DNA from: Deltaproteobacteria bacterium
GTDB taxonomy: Bacteria > Myxococcota > XYA12-FULL-58-9
Reading direction: 5' to 3'
Assembly: GCA_016218825.1 (NCBI GenBank)
Contig: JACRCV010000019.1
Location: 37,039-101,038 of the forward strand
DNA length: 64,000 nt
In this document: positions 35,150 to 43,993 of the stretch, piece by piece
Layout of the letters: the number at the start of each line of letters is the position of its first letter
How positions within the stretch are numbered: the stretch's first letter is position 1
Notes under the pieces: model-generated
What the model was told of the DNA's origin: nothing
Databases searched by the model: none
What the model saw: only the letters and a program-made list of their open reading frames with translations
Made by a program: the position numbers and the translations under genes

Positions 35150-35944
35150 TCAGCCTTCGTTGGCGTTCTCGTCCTCGCCTGCGTCCTCCAGATCTCCGGC
35201 TTCTTCCTCCACCTCTCCGGCTTCTTCCTCCGCCTCTTCGGCTGCTTCCTCCGCCTCTTCGGCTTCGTCCGCCGCGATCTCGGCGCGCGCCGCGTCGCAG
35301 TCGGCAGCGAGGTCCGCGAGCGCCTCGTCGCGCTCTGCTCTCAGCGCTGCCTTGTCGGCCATGAAGTCCGCCTCCAGATCGGCGAGGGCCTCCGTGTCGC
35401 CCGCCATCTCGAGCTCGGCCCTCTTCTCCTCGAACGCGGCCTTGAGGTCGGCCTTGTCGGCATAGAACTCGTCGTTGATCTCTGCTGCCTCCTCGCTACA
35501 TTCCATCTCGAGCGCGGCGAGCTCGTCCTCCTCGACGTCCGCTTCGTCGTCAGCGTCGCCGTCGTCCGGCTCATCGACGTCGTCGTCCTCGAGGTCAGCG
35601 AGCCGTTCGGCACAGTCCTCCTCGAGGTCGGCGAGATCCGCATAGAACTCGGCCTCCAGCTCGGCCAGCTCTTCGGCGAGGTCCTCGTCACCCTCCTCGG
35701 TCAGCGCCGCCTTGTCCTCCATGAACTCTTCGCAGATCTCCTGTGCCTCCGCCTCGCACTCCGCCGCGATCGCGGCGGCCTCGTCCTCCGGGTCGTCGAC
35801 CGCCTCCTCCTCGACCGCCGAGCTGCTGCTCGTCCGGTCGAGCGCTCCGGGGACGAGCCCCGAGCCGTCTGCGCTGCTGCAAGCTACGAACGTCGTCGCG
35901 CCCGCCGCGAGTAGACCCATTCTCAACAGCTTCTCTAGCCTCAT
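35150..35944 (-). CDS. Highly acidic, helical (coiled-coil) lipoprotein
   Basis: 264 residues, with GGAGGACGTC before ATG. The signal peptide ends in FVAC (Cys22). The mature protein is dominated by Glu, Asp and Ala with regular Leu/Ala, and about 60% looks like long amphipathic or coiled-coil helix. Two related units carry the word EFYADxADL and Cys pairs (AAECEAEAQEICEEF; ALEMECSEEAAEINDEF). An Asp-rich hinge (DDDVDEPDDGDADDEAD) separates them and a Glu-rich tail follows. No family is recognised. The composition suggests a periplasmic cation-binding or spacer lipoprotein. It is monocistronic, with about 200 bases of noncoding DNA downstream. Confidence 0.75.
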   Translation of the reverse strand: MRLEKLLRMGLLAAGATTFVACSSADGSGLVPGALDRTSSSSAVEEEAVDDPEDEAAAIAAECEAEAQEICEEFMEDKAALTEEGDEDLAEELAELEAEFYADLADLEEDCAERLADLEDDDVDEPDDGDADDEADVEEDELAALEMECSEEAAEINDEFYADKADLKAAFEEKRAELEMAGDTEALADLEADFMADKAALRAERDEALADLAADCDAARAEIAADEAEEAEEAAEEAEEEAGEVEEEAGDLEDAGEDENANEG

Positions 35945-36253
35945 GACGTCCTCCTCTTGAGGTTCTGACCCTCCAACCCGTGAAACCAGGGGACCTGCTC
36001 TGGACCCGGAGAGCTTGCGGTGAGCCTCCGCCTCGACACGCGCGGTAATCTAGCTACGGCCACCGAGACCGCAAGCGGGCGCGACGCTGTCCACGATCAC
36101 TCGCGGCGCTCGACGTGGGGCGGGCGAGCGCTCTGCGCGTGCGATCCCGATCCGGCGCGCGTGCCTTGCCAACTCGCCGAGCGCCTCCCACCATAGAAGG
36201 CACGAGAATGGTCTCGGTGCGGCCGAGGCTCGCACCCTACACGGGAGGGCATC
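35945..36253. other. Divergent intergenic region
   Basis: About 310 bases separate the acidic lipoprotein (minus) from the metallo-beta-lactamase lipoprotein (plus). Ribosome sites for both flanks are visible (GGAGGACG near 35949; GGGAGGGCATC before 36254). I see no further gene, hairpin or clear promoter box. Confidence 0.4.
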
Positions 36254-38671
36254 ATGAGGAAGAATCAGCGATGGGTTGGTGGTCTCGCGTTGCTGGTTGG
36301 CGCGGCGCTGAGTGGTTGTGGCGGCGGCAAGACGGACGTCGCGGAAAAGCAGTCGGTGCTCGCCAGGAGTCTCGAGGCCATGGGTGGCGCGGCGGCGGTC
36401 GCGGGCCTGCGCTCCCTGCGGGTCGCTGCGGGCGGAGAGTGGTTCGAGCCGGAACAGACCTACTCGCCGGGCATGCCGCCGCGGCGCGTCTCCGGTTTCG
36501 AGTACGCGCTCACCGCTGACCTCACGTCCTCGCGCTCTCGGTCGGAATGGACGCGCGCTGTCGACTACCCATTCGCCCAGAGCCAGCGCTACACCGAGGT
36601 GATGAGCGGTGGGTATGGCGTGGTCGACGGCAACGACCGCCCGGCCGCGCCGGCGACGACCGCCATGCCGTCGGTGCGGATCGCTACGACCATGGCCTAT
36701 TGGACCTTGACGACGCCCGTGGCCGTGCTCAAGACCGCGGCGCTCACGCCGGCGGCGGTCGAGAGCCGCGCCAACGAAGAGTTCGAAGGGCGGACCGCGT
36801 ACGTCCTCGCCGTGAACGGCGCGGGCCCCACGCCGGTGCGGCTCTTCATCGATTCCGAGACCTACCTGCCGATCAAGGCCGACATGCTCCAGGACGATCC
36901 CTATTATGGAGACACGCTCACCGAGGCGGTGTTCGACGACTGGCGCCCGGCCGCCGGCGTGATGGCCCCCTACAAGGTCGGCGTGCGCCTGGTCGGACTC
37001 GGCCGAACGATCACCATCGCGACCGAGGAGCGTTGGGACGTTACCTACGACGTACCGCTCACCGACGACCTCTTCCTGATCCCCGAGGAGATGAAGGTGA
37101 CGCCGGTCGCGACCGAGCTGGCGCGCGGCGCGGTCACGGCGCAGTGGCATTGGCGCCGGCAGGCCATCGGCCTGCCCGGCTTCACCGACCAGGGACAGAC
37201 GATCACCTTCGAGGAGACGGCGCCCGGCTCGGGCCTGTACTTCGCCGGCGGCGGCACCCACAACTCCCTCATCGTCGAGATGAAGGACCACCTGATCGCC
37301 CTCGAGCCCGGGCTCTACGAATCGCGCTCCGAGGCGGTCATCGCCGCGGTCAGGACGGTGTTTCCGGCGAAGCCCATCCGCTACGCGGTCGTCAGCCACT
37401 TCCACATCGACCACGGCGGCGGCGTGAGGAGCTACGCCGCCCTCGGCGCGACCATCGTCGTCGGCGAGGCGGCGCGGTCGCACTTCGAGGCGATCCTCGC
37501 GGCGCCGCACTCCCTGGTGCCCGACCGGCTCGAGCGCGAGCCGCGGCCGACGGCGGTCTTGGGCGTCCCGAGCACGAACGGCATGCTCTTCAGCGACGGC
37601 GCCCGCACCGTGGGCGTCTATCCGGTCGAGGATCAGAGCCACGCCGCCGGGTACTTGATGAGCTGGGTGTCGGGCGAGGATGTGGCCTTCGACAGCGGCG
37701 ACCTCTACAGCCCGCCGGCGACCCCGATCGTCGTCAGCGCGGTGCCGCGACCGCTCCGGAACGTGACCGAGGGGTTCAACCTGCCGCTCCGCGTCCTCGC
37801 CGGCGGCCACGGCCGGTACACGACCGTGAGCCACGACGAGATGAAGCTGCCGCGAGGCTTCAGGCCCGAAGGGGTCACTCTCTCCGGGGGTTGGCTCTAC
37901 ATCGGCTCGATCCCGACCGGGCGGATCGTCCGCACGAATCAGGCGACCGGCGCCACGGAGCTCGTCGTCGGGGCCAAGGGGCCGCGCAGCGCCATCGGCC
38001 TCAAGGTCGACGACCGCGGCCGCATCTTCGTGGCCGGCGGTCAACGCGGCGAGGCGTACGTCTACGACGCCGAAAGCGGCGCCGAGCTCGCGACCTACAC
38101 GCTGGCCACGGGCAACACCTTCATCAACGACGTGACCCTGACCGCGGAGGGGGCCTGGTTCACCGACTCGCGCGGCGCGGCATTGTACCTGGTGCCGGTG
38201 GCGCAAAATGGCGCTCTGGCGCCCCCGGAGGGCGTCGTCACCCTGCCGTTGAGCGGTGATTTCGTCGCCACCCCGGGTCAGACCAGCGCCAACGGCATCG
38301 TGGCGACCGCCGACGGCAACACCCTGATCATCGGCCACTCGAGCGCCGGCAAGCTGTACGCGGTCGACCGGGCGACGGGCGTGAGCCGGGAGATCCTGCT
38401 CGGCGCCGACTCGGTCCCGAACGCCGACGGGATCTACCTCGACGGGCTGACGCTCTATGTCGTGCAGAACCGCCTGAACCAGGTGGCCGTCGTCAACCTG
38501 GCGCCGGAGCTCGCGAGCGGCACGGTCGTGGGGAGGCTCACCGACCCGCGCCTCGACGTGCCGTCGACTCTGACCGCGACCAGCGAGCATCTCTACCTGG
38601 TGAACGCCCGCTTCGGCGTCAGCGAGCCGGATAACGCCGACTACCTGGTCGTGCGGCTGCCGAAGCCGTGA
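36254..38671 (+). CDS. Lipoprotein with metallo-beta-lactamase fold fused to SMP-30-like beta-propeller
   Basis: 805 residues with GGGAGGG before ATG and a strong lipobox LSGC (Cys22). Residues about 30-310 are a beta-rich region that resembles lipoprotein-carrier-like domains. A metallo-beta-lactamase domain follows (about 325-530) with HFHIDHGGG (His382, His384, Asp386, His387), a later Asp in VAFDSGD and a terminal His in AGGHGR. Residues about 531-805 form an SMP-30/NHL-like propeller (GFRPEGVTLSGGWLYIGS; ANGIVATADGNTLIIGHS; NADGIYLDGLTLYVVQN). The zinc-site motif is complete, so hydrolase activity is possible. The double-domain fusion on one lipid anchor is unusual. The substrate is unknown. 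Confidence 0.87.
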   Translation: MRKNQRWVGGLALLVGAALSGCGGGKTDVAEKQSVLARSLEAMGGAAAVAGLRSLRVAAGGEWFEPEQTYSPGMPPRRVSGFEYALTADLTSSRSRSEWTRAVDYPFAQSQRYTEVMSGGYGVVDGNDRPAAPATTAMPSVRIATTMAYWTLTTPVAVLKTAALTPAAVESRANEEFEGRTAYVLAVNGAGPTPVRLFIDSETYLPIKADMLQDDPYYGDTLTEAVFDDWRPAAGVMAPYKVGVRLVGLGRTITIATEERWDVTYDVPLTDDLFLIPEEMKVTPVATELARGAVTAQWHWRRQAIGLPGFTDQGQTITFEETAPGSGLYFAGGGTHNSLIVEMKDHLIALEPGLYESRSEAVIAAVRTVFPAKPIRYAVVSHFHIDHGGGVRSYAALGATIVVGEAARSHFEAILAAPHSLVPDRLEREPRPTAVLGVPSTNGMLFSDGARTVGVYPVEDQSHAAGYLMSWVSGEDVAFDSGDLYSPPATPIVVSAVPRPLRNVTEGFNLPLRVLAGGHGRYTTVSHDEMKLPRGFRPEGVTLSGGWLYIGSIPTGRIVRTNQATGATELVVGAKGPRSAIGLKVDDRGRIFVAGGQRGEAYVYDAESGAELATYTLATGNTFINDVTLTAEGAWFTDSRGAALYLVPVAQNGALAPPEGVVTLPLSGDFVATPGQTSANGIVATADGNTLIIGHSSAGKLYAVDRATGVSREILLGADSVPNADGIYLDGLTLYVVQNRLNQVAVVNLAPELASGTVVGRLTDPRLDVPSTLTATSEHLYLVNARFGVSEPDNADYLVVRLPKP

Positions 38672-38679
38672 GTCGTGGA

Positions 38680-38713
38680 GAGCCGGCGCCCGCCCATGGT
38701 TGGGCGCCGGCTC
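38680..38713 (+). terminator. Perfect 12-bp stem-loop after the metallo-hydrolase gene
   Basis: GAGCCGGCGCCC (38680-38691) pairs with GGGCGCCGGCTC (38702-38713) around a 10-base loop, starting 9 bases after the stop codon. There is no T-run after it, so termination strength is uncertain. Confidence 0.55.
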
Positions 38714-38839
38714 GGGCAATCTCGTAGTCCAAGATCAGACGACCTCCGATTGAGGCCCCGGCCCTCGCTCAGGACAATAGCTGGTTGTCGAGGGGGCTCG
38801 GTGGCTGAGCGCGGACGGAGTTTCGCCCGGGAGGCTTGC

Positions 38840-41020
38840 GTGCGGCTGACGGCTCGCGCGCTGCGGCGCGCTGCCCTTTGCGGCTTGCTGCTCGGCGACG
38901 GCGGCTGCCGGCAGCCCCCGGCTCTGGAGGTGCAGGAGGACCTGGAGGCGGTCGTCATCAACCGCGTCGAGCCTGACGGCGATGCGATGCTGCCGTGGGT
39001 CAACACCGTACCCGGCCCCCGCCGCGACCTCTCAGCGGTCAGGAACGCCGGCGTCGTGCGGGTGTTGGTGCGAGAAGCGGCCATGGTCGGCTTGCCGCGG
39101 GTCGATTCGCCGCTCTTGGACGATCGGGCTCTCGCCGGCGAGCTCGCCAAGGCGTTGGGCGTGGCGCTGCAGCTGGTCCCGGTGCCGCGCGGCGCCGATC
39201 CCGTGGCCGCCCTGCGGGAGGGACGCGCGGACCTGATGGCACCCGGATGGGCGATGGCCGGGGGCGGCCGTTCCGGGTGCAAGGCGTCGATCCCGGTGCA
39301 CGAGGTCGACGTCGTCCTGGCCGTCGCCAGCGGCCTGCACCCGTTGCGCGGGCTCAAGCACCTGCACGACGCCAAGGTCGGCATCCGCGCGGACGTGCTG
39401 TGGGCGAGTCTGAGCGCCGGCCTGACGGCGCGGCTCGGAGCCGGCTCGACCCTGGAGCTCTCGGGATCGGACATGGACGGCGAGGACCTGCTCGGCGAGA
39501 TCGCCGACGGTCGATTGCAGGCGGCCGTGGTGCTCGATTCTGAGCTCGACACCTATCGTCGCTACGGGGACGCCGCCACCCTCGGTCAGCGCCTGGCGCG
39601 CGACATTCCGCTCTCGTGGCTCATGCTCGAGGACGCGGTCGAGCTCCGCCCTGCGGTCGACGCTGCGGTGCGCCTCTACCTGGCCGGGGCGCGGGAGCGG
39701 GCGAACCGTGGGGGGGATCTGCGCGCCATCCGCCGGCGCGGGGTGCTGCGCGTGGGGATGCTCAACAACGGCTCGTCCTACTTCATCTGGCGCGGCCAGC
39801 AGCTCGGCTTCCAGCTCGAGTTCGCCCGGCTGTTCGCCGCCGGGCTCGGCCTACGCCTGGAGGTCGTGGTGCCCGACACGCCGGCGGACATGCCGGAGCT
39901 CTTGCGCAGCGGCCGGGTGGACCTCATCCCGGCCAGCCTCGGCGGCGACCCCCGGGACGCCGATTTCGTCTACAGCCGACCCTTCATCTTCGCCGACGAC
40001 GTGTTGGTGCAGCCCGTGGAGAGCCCGCCCATCACCACCCTCGACGAGCTGGCGGGCGCGACGGTGCACGTGCGCGGCTCGTCGGTCTACATGACCCGCC
40101 TGCGCGAGATCGCCGTTTCCGTGCCGACCCTGAAGATCGTGTCGGCCGGCGAGGAGCTCGAGACCGAGGACCTCATCGAGAAGGTCGGCAAGAAGGAGAT
40201 CGCCGCGACCGTGTCCAACTCGGTGTTGTTGGGCGTCGAGCTCGCGCACCGGGAGGACGTCCGGGCCACGCTGACCCTGACCCACGGCCAGCCCATGGCG
40301 TACGGCCTGCGCGCCGACACCCCCAACCTCCTGGCGGCGCTCGATGGGCTCATCGAGCGCGAGATGCAGGGGCGCGCTTTCGCGCAGATCTTCGATCGCT
40401 ATTTCACCGACGCGAGGCGGCGCAGTCAGCTGAAGCTCGACCCGACGCGGGCGGCCGGCACGATCTCGCCCTACGACGGCCTCGTGCGCCGCTATGCCAA
40501 ACGGCACGGCCTCGATTGGCGGCTGGTCGTGGCCCAGATGTACCAGGAGTCGCGCTTTGACCCACGGGCGCGCAGCCGGGTCGGCGCGGTCGGGCTGTTG
40601 CAGATCATGCCGCGCACGGGGATGGAGCTCGGCGTCAAGAACCTCGAGGATCCGGAGGAGAACGTCCGCGCCGGCGTGAAGTACCTCGCGGCCCAGCGCG
40701 ACAGCCTCGAGCCGGCGATCGACTTGCGCCAACGCCTCCGCTTCGCCCTGGCCGCCTACAACGCCGGCATGGGCCACGTCGCCGACGCGCGCCTGCTCGC
40801 CCGCAAGATGGGCGACGACCCCGATCGTTGGTTCAACAACGTCGAGAAGGCCATGCTGCTCTTGCAGAAGCCCGAGTATCACCGCCGCGCGCGCTACGGC
40901 TATTGTCGAGGCGAGGAACCGGTCGACTACGTCAGGCGGATCGAGAGCATCTATGACGCCTACCGGGTCGAGCAGGAGACCATGGGGGGCAGGACCGGCA
41001 GCGCCCGCAGGCGCAAGTAG
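38840..41020 (+). CDS. MltF-like lytic transglycosylase with two solute-binding domains
   Basis: 726 residues. GTG 38840 is chosen because GGGAGG lies 5 bases upstream and a signal peptide with lipobox-like DGGC follows; the frame is open to 38675 but without such features. Two periplasmic substrate-binding (SBP_bac_3) domains come first: about 72-295 and 300-545 (RGVLRVGMLNNG, LRSGRVDLIPASLGG). An SLT lysozyme-like domain follows from about 555, with catalytic Glu570 (QMYQESRFDP), VGLLQIMP and ALAAYNAGMGH. MltF of E. coli has a single binding domain, so duplication is notable. It should cleave the glycan strand of peptidoglycan at the outer or periplasmic membrane face. Confidence 0.9.
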   Translation: MRLTARALRRAALCGLLLGDGGCRQPPALEVQEDLEAVVINRVEPDGDAMLPWVNTVPGPRRDLSAVRNAGVVRVLVREAAMVGLPRVDSPLLDDRALAGELAKALGVALQLVPVPRGADPVAALREGRADLMAPGWAMAGGGRSGCKASIPVHEVDVVLAVASGLHPLRGLKHLHDAKVGIRADVLWASLSAGLTARLGAGSTLELSGSDMDGEDLLGEIADGRLQAAVVLDSELDTYRRYGDAATLGQRLARDIPLSWLMLEDAVELRPAVDAAVRLYLAGARERANRGGDLRAIRRRGVLRVGMLNNGSSYFIWRGQQLGFQLEFARLFAAGLGLRLEVVVPDTPADMPELLRSGRVDLIPASLGGDPRDADFVYSRPFIFADDVLVQPVESPPITTLDELAGATVHVRGSSVYMTRLREIAVSVPTLKIVSAGEELETEDLIEKVGKKEIAATVSNSVLLGVELAHREDVRATLTLTHGQPMAYGLRADTPNLLAALDGLIEREMQGRAFAQIFDRYFTDARRRSQLKLDPTRAAGTISPYDGLVRRYAKRHGLDWRLVVAQMYQESRFDPRARSRVGAVGLLQIMPRTGMELGVKNLEDPEENVRAGVKYLAAQRDSLEPAIDLRQRLRFALAAYNAGMGHVADARLLARKMGDDPDRWFNNVEKAMLLLQKPEYHRRARYGYCRGEEPVDYVRRIESIYDAYRVEQETMGGRTGSARRRK

Positions 41021-41038
41021 GAGCCGCGCCGCTGCCGC

Positions 41039-41509
41039 TCAGCGGTTGTGACACGTCTTGCACGTCGTGATGATCTTGCCTTCGGCCTTCATCGACAGGT
41101 GACAACTGTCGCGACAGCGCTTGTGGTAGATGATGGTCGTCACGTCGGCGCGGCCGGCCTTCGACCTGAACAGGAACGGGGCGGTGCGGCCGTTGACCGT
41201 GATCTGGGGCGTGCCCTCTTTGACGTGGCATGCGGGGCAGATCTGCGGGGTCTCGCCCGTCGCCATCGCCGTCGTCAGCGTGTGATGGCAGTCCCGGCAG
41301 ACAATGGCGGCGCCCCCGAGCTTCCTGAACTGGTCGACGTGCTTGGCGTGCGGGAATGCCACCGCGCTCTTGTCGCCCGGCACGTCGCTCAAGATGATGA
41401 CGGCCTTGCCGGGCGGCACTCCGGCGAGCGCGCTCATCGCGACAGCCACGCCGAGGAGAGCGGCGGCGCCTTCGACGGTCCGTTTCCGGATCTTCATTAT
41501 CCGCGCCAT
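41039..41509 (-). CDS. Periplasmic multiheme cytochrome c (cytochrome c3/c7-like)
   Basis: 156 residues with a hydrophobic signal region (to about SALAG, residue 30). Three standard heme motifs are present: CRDCH (71-75), CPACH (91-95) and CKTCH (150-154). A fourth is expanded: CRDSCH (132-137, C-x3-CH). Spaced His residues (FPHAKH, CRDCHH, IYHKRC) can serve as distal heme ligands, as in tri-/tetraheme c7/c3 cytochromes. The start may be internal (Met5), as ribosome sites are weak. It is convergent with the transglycosylase gene and divergent from a monoheme cytochrome lipoprotein. Role in periplasmic electron transfer is inferred. Confidence 0.83.
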   Translation of the reverse strand: MARIMKIRKRTVEGAAALLGVAVAMSALAGVPPGKAVIILSDVPGDKSAVAFPHAKHVDQFRKLGGAAIVCRDCHHTLTTAMATGETPQICPACHVKEGTPQITVNGRTAPFLFRSKAGRADVTTIIYHKRCRDSCHLSMKAEGKIITTCKTCHNR

Positions 41510-41749
41510 GATCTGTGCCAGCCGTGGCGGCTGTCTCCTTGTAACCAGGATTGCCGTCGAATCAACCCCCCCGAGCCCGGTGAATACATAATGCGTCTGG
41601 CGGCCGCCGCAAGGTCGCCGCGCACCTTACCAGGAGGCGTGAGGGCAAAGGGGGCCGGACCCGAGGGCGCGGACCGCCGGAGGCGAGCCGGAGCCCTTGA
41701 TCCGTGTGGCCTCGAGACATACATCTCCTGGGGGTGCCCGGGAGCGACC

Positions 41750-42121
41750 ATGGCCTTGAGGAGACTCTTGTTGGCGTTGACGGGGCTCGTCGCAGCCATG
41801 CCCGGCTGTGGTGAGAAGCAGGACCCGGCGCCGTCGCCCGGCGAATGCGACGTCACCAACGCCGTCAGCTACGCCGGGGACATCCGACCGCTGTTCGAGA
41901 GCTATTGCCTGCCCTGCCACTCGGCCACGGCGGCGGACCGGCAGGGCGCCCCGGCCGGGTTGAACTTCGACACCTACGCCGAGGCGAGCGCCAACGCCGC
42001 GCTGGCCAACTCAGTCATCCAACCGGGTCTCATGCCCCCCGACTTCCTCGGCAGGGCGCCGACCGACGGTGAGCGCTGCCGGTTTCAGGCGTGGGTCGAT
42101 GCGGGTGCACCCGACAACTGA
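41750..42121 (+). CDS. Small monoheme cytochrome c lipoprotein
   Basis: 123 residues from ATG 41750 with GGGAG five bases upstream; the long open frame before it is non-coding. The signal peptide ends in MPGC (Cys20). The heme motif is CLPCH (Cys53-His57) and a downstream MPPDF supplies the likely Met ligand. The C-terminus RFQAWVDAGAPDN matches the end of the cytochrome domain in 8959-10281 (IEDWILLGAPND), and both begin with a DxxPxF motif. It would pass single electrons at the inner face of the outer membrane. Convergent to 42142-43629, with only 20 bases between. Confidence 0.83.
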   Translation: MALRRLLLALTGLVAAMPGCGEKQDPAPSPGECDVTNAVSYAGDIRPLFESYCLPCHSATAADRQGAPAGLNFDTYAEASANAALANSVIQPGLMPPDFLGRAPTDGERCRFQAWVDAGAPDN

Positions 42122-42141
42122 GACCGACAGCGCTCGGGCGG

Positions 42142-43629
42142 TCAGAAGCTCGCGCACACCGTCGGCTCGAAGGCCGTGTCGTGGTTGCGGCTCAGCGCCA
42201 CGGCGGTCGACACCGCCGGCACCGTGACGCGCCAGCCGTGGTCCTGGGCGAGTGCCGGACCGCTGCAGAGGCCGTCGCTGTTCGTGTCGGCGAAGTAGTC
42301 GAAGTGATAGGTCGCGCCGTCCTGCACGCTCGCCGGCAGCGACATGAGCACGGCGCCGCCTGCCGGAACCACCTGGCTCGTCGTCGCGATCGAGGTGCCG
42401 TCGATGTCGCGCACGAGCTTGGCGTACATGGTCTGGCCGGCGTGCGGCGAGTAGGTCCCGCTGAAGGCGAGGTCGCGCGTCGGGAAGCTGCCACAGACCG
42501 TCGGCTCGAAGGTGATGCTGTGGACGACCGAGGTATCGACGGCGGCCGACACCGACCTGATCTCGGTGCGCCAGCCGTGATCGCCGGCGAGCGCCGGCGG
42601 CGTGCAGACGCCGTCGAGGTCGCGGTCGGCATAATAGTCCAGGCGATAGCTCTGGCCGGCCTCGAGCCTGCCGGGGAACGCCGCGGAGAACCGGCCACCC
42701 GCGATCACGCCCATGGCGCGCGCGATGACGGTGCCGTCGATGGTCGTCAGCGCCACGCTCATCACCTGGCCGTCGTGAGGTGCGAAGCCGGTCCCGGTGA
42801 CGTTGAGATCGAACGGCCCGGTCGGCACGCCGCCGGGGAAGGCGGCGCAGGCGAGCGGGTCGAAGGGAGAGGGATCGCTGCCGGTGACGGAGGTGTTGCC
42901 GCCGACCGAGCGCACCACGGCGGCCCAAGCGTGGTCCTGGTCGAACGCTGGACCCTGGCAGGCGCCGTCGCCGTTGGTGTCGGCGTAGTAGTCCACCCGG
43001 TAGTCGACGCCGCGCTGCAGGATGCCGCGCACCGCCCATGCCAGGATGCCGTTTTGCGGCAGGACCGTGGACTGCTCGGTGACCAAGAGGTCGTCGAGCG
43101 TGCGCACGACGGCCACGTAGAGCGTCTGGCCGGCGTGGGGCCCGAAGGCGCCGTTGAGCTGCAGGTCGTACGCCGGGAAGCTCGTACACACGTCGGCCTC
43201 GAAGGCGATGTTGTGGGTGACCGGTTGATTCAGGGCCGAGCTGGTGCCGGTCATGGTCTGGCGCCAGCCGTGGTCACCGGAGAGCGCCGGGATCGAGCAG
43301 AGGCCGTTCTTGTCGTGGTCGGCGTAGTAGTCGAGGCGGTAGTTGATCCCGTCCGCGATGCTGCCGGGGAAGGTGACGGAGAAGGCGCCGCCGTTGATGA
43401 TCGTGGCGCCGGCGGCGATGTATTCGCCGGCGGCATCGAGCAGGGCGACGCTCATGACCTCGCCGTCGTGGGGCCCGAAGCCCGTGCCGTTGACGGTCAG
43501 ATCGCTCTTGGTTGTCTGCGACGGCGGCCCGCCGGAGATCTCCTCGCCCTCGCCGCAGGCGGTGGCGAACAGGGATAGAGCAAAGGCGACGACGCTGGCT
43601 GCCTTGAGTGAGTGATGACACGCGTGCAT
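42142..43629 (-). CDS. Lipoprotein with four ~110-residue DHGW repeats
   Basis: 495 residues; GGAGGCAGTCCC precedes ATG 43629. The signal ends in FATAC (Cys25). Four tandem repeats of about 110-115 residues fill the protein. Each opens with TGTGFGPHDGEVMSVAL or a GQTMY variant, followed by FPGSI..G..YRLDYYAD, a DHD.NG.C.. segment, then DHGWR and a closing FEP.VCASFP. Repeats 1 and 3 use 'PHDGEVMSVAL'; 2 and 4 use 'PHAGQTLYVAV', so the unit is really an alternating ab pair. The protein ends in ASF. The same repeat occurs twice in 17900-20002. Each repeat keeps two Cys. I do not recognise a named family. Confidence 0.82.
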   Translation of the reverse strand: MHACHHSLKAASVVAFALSLFATACGEGEEISGGPPSQTTKSDLTVNGTGFGPHDGEVMSVALLDAAGEYIAAGATIINGGAFSVTFPGSIADGINYRLDYYADHDKNGLCSIPALSGDHGWRQTMTGTSSALNQPVTHNIAFEADVCTSFPAYDLQLNGAFGPHAGQTLYVAVVRTLDDLLVTEQSTVLPQNGILAWAVRGILQRGVDYRVDYYADTNGDGACQGPAFDQDHAWAAVVRSVGGNTSVTGSDPSPFDPLACAAFPGGVPTGPFDLNVTGTGFAPHDGQVMSVALTTIDGTVIARAMGVIAGGRFSAAFPGRLEAGQSYRLDYYADRDLDGVCTPPALAGDHGWRTEIRSVSAAVDTSVVHSITFEPTVCGSFPTRDLAFSGTYSPHAGQTMYAKLVRDIDGTSIATTSQVVPAGGAVLMSLPASVQDGATYHFDYFADTNSDGLCSGPALAQDHGWRVTVPAVSTAVALSRNHDTAFEPTVCASF

Positions 43630-43993
43630 GGGACTGCCTCCGTGGAAGAGGGGACGGCGGCGGCCGCCCCGTGTTGGAGCACCGTTTCGTTCATTCTTCG
43701 CGATTGCACGAGGGGGGCGTGGATCTGCTCGTCGAATGCCTCGAGCTGGCGGCTAACTATCACTGGGCATGGCCGACGCGGCCTGCCCCGATCCTCCCTG
43801 GTGCGGCAGTAGCTTTGAGCACTCGCGCGCCGCACGTCAGGGTTGATGATGTGCACGCCAATTCGAATCAGCAAGGCGCAAAGCGCGCCGGGGACGATCG
43901 AGCCGCGTCATCCGCTAGGCCGCCTCGGTCTCCTGGAGCAGGGCGCGCGCCGGCGCCGCCGCCATGACGATCAACGACGCCGGTGGCGCGTCG
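43630..43993 (-). other. Intergenic region upstream of the DHGW-repeat lipoprotein
   Basis: About 360 bases between the half-ferritin stop (43994) and the lipoprotein start (43629). It is slightly less GC-rich than the genes around it. I see no gene, strong hairpin or good promoter; open frames in it lack ribosome sites. It probably holds the lipoprotein promoter. Confidence 0.4.

Noticed and set aside
41048..41749. Long N-terminal extension of the small cytochrome gene
   Set aside because: The extension overlaps the antisense multiheme gene, and a good ribosome site plus signal peptide mark ATG 41750 as the start.
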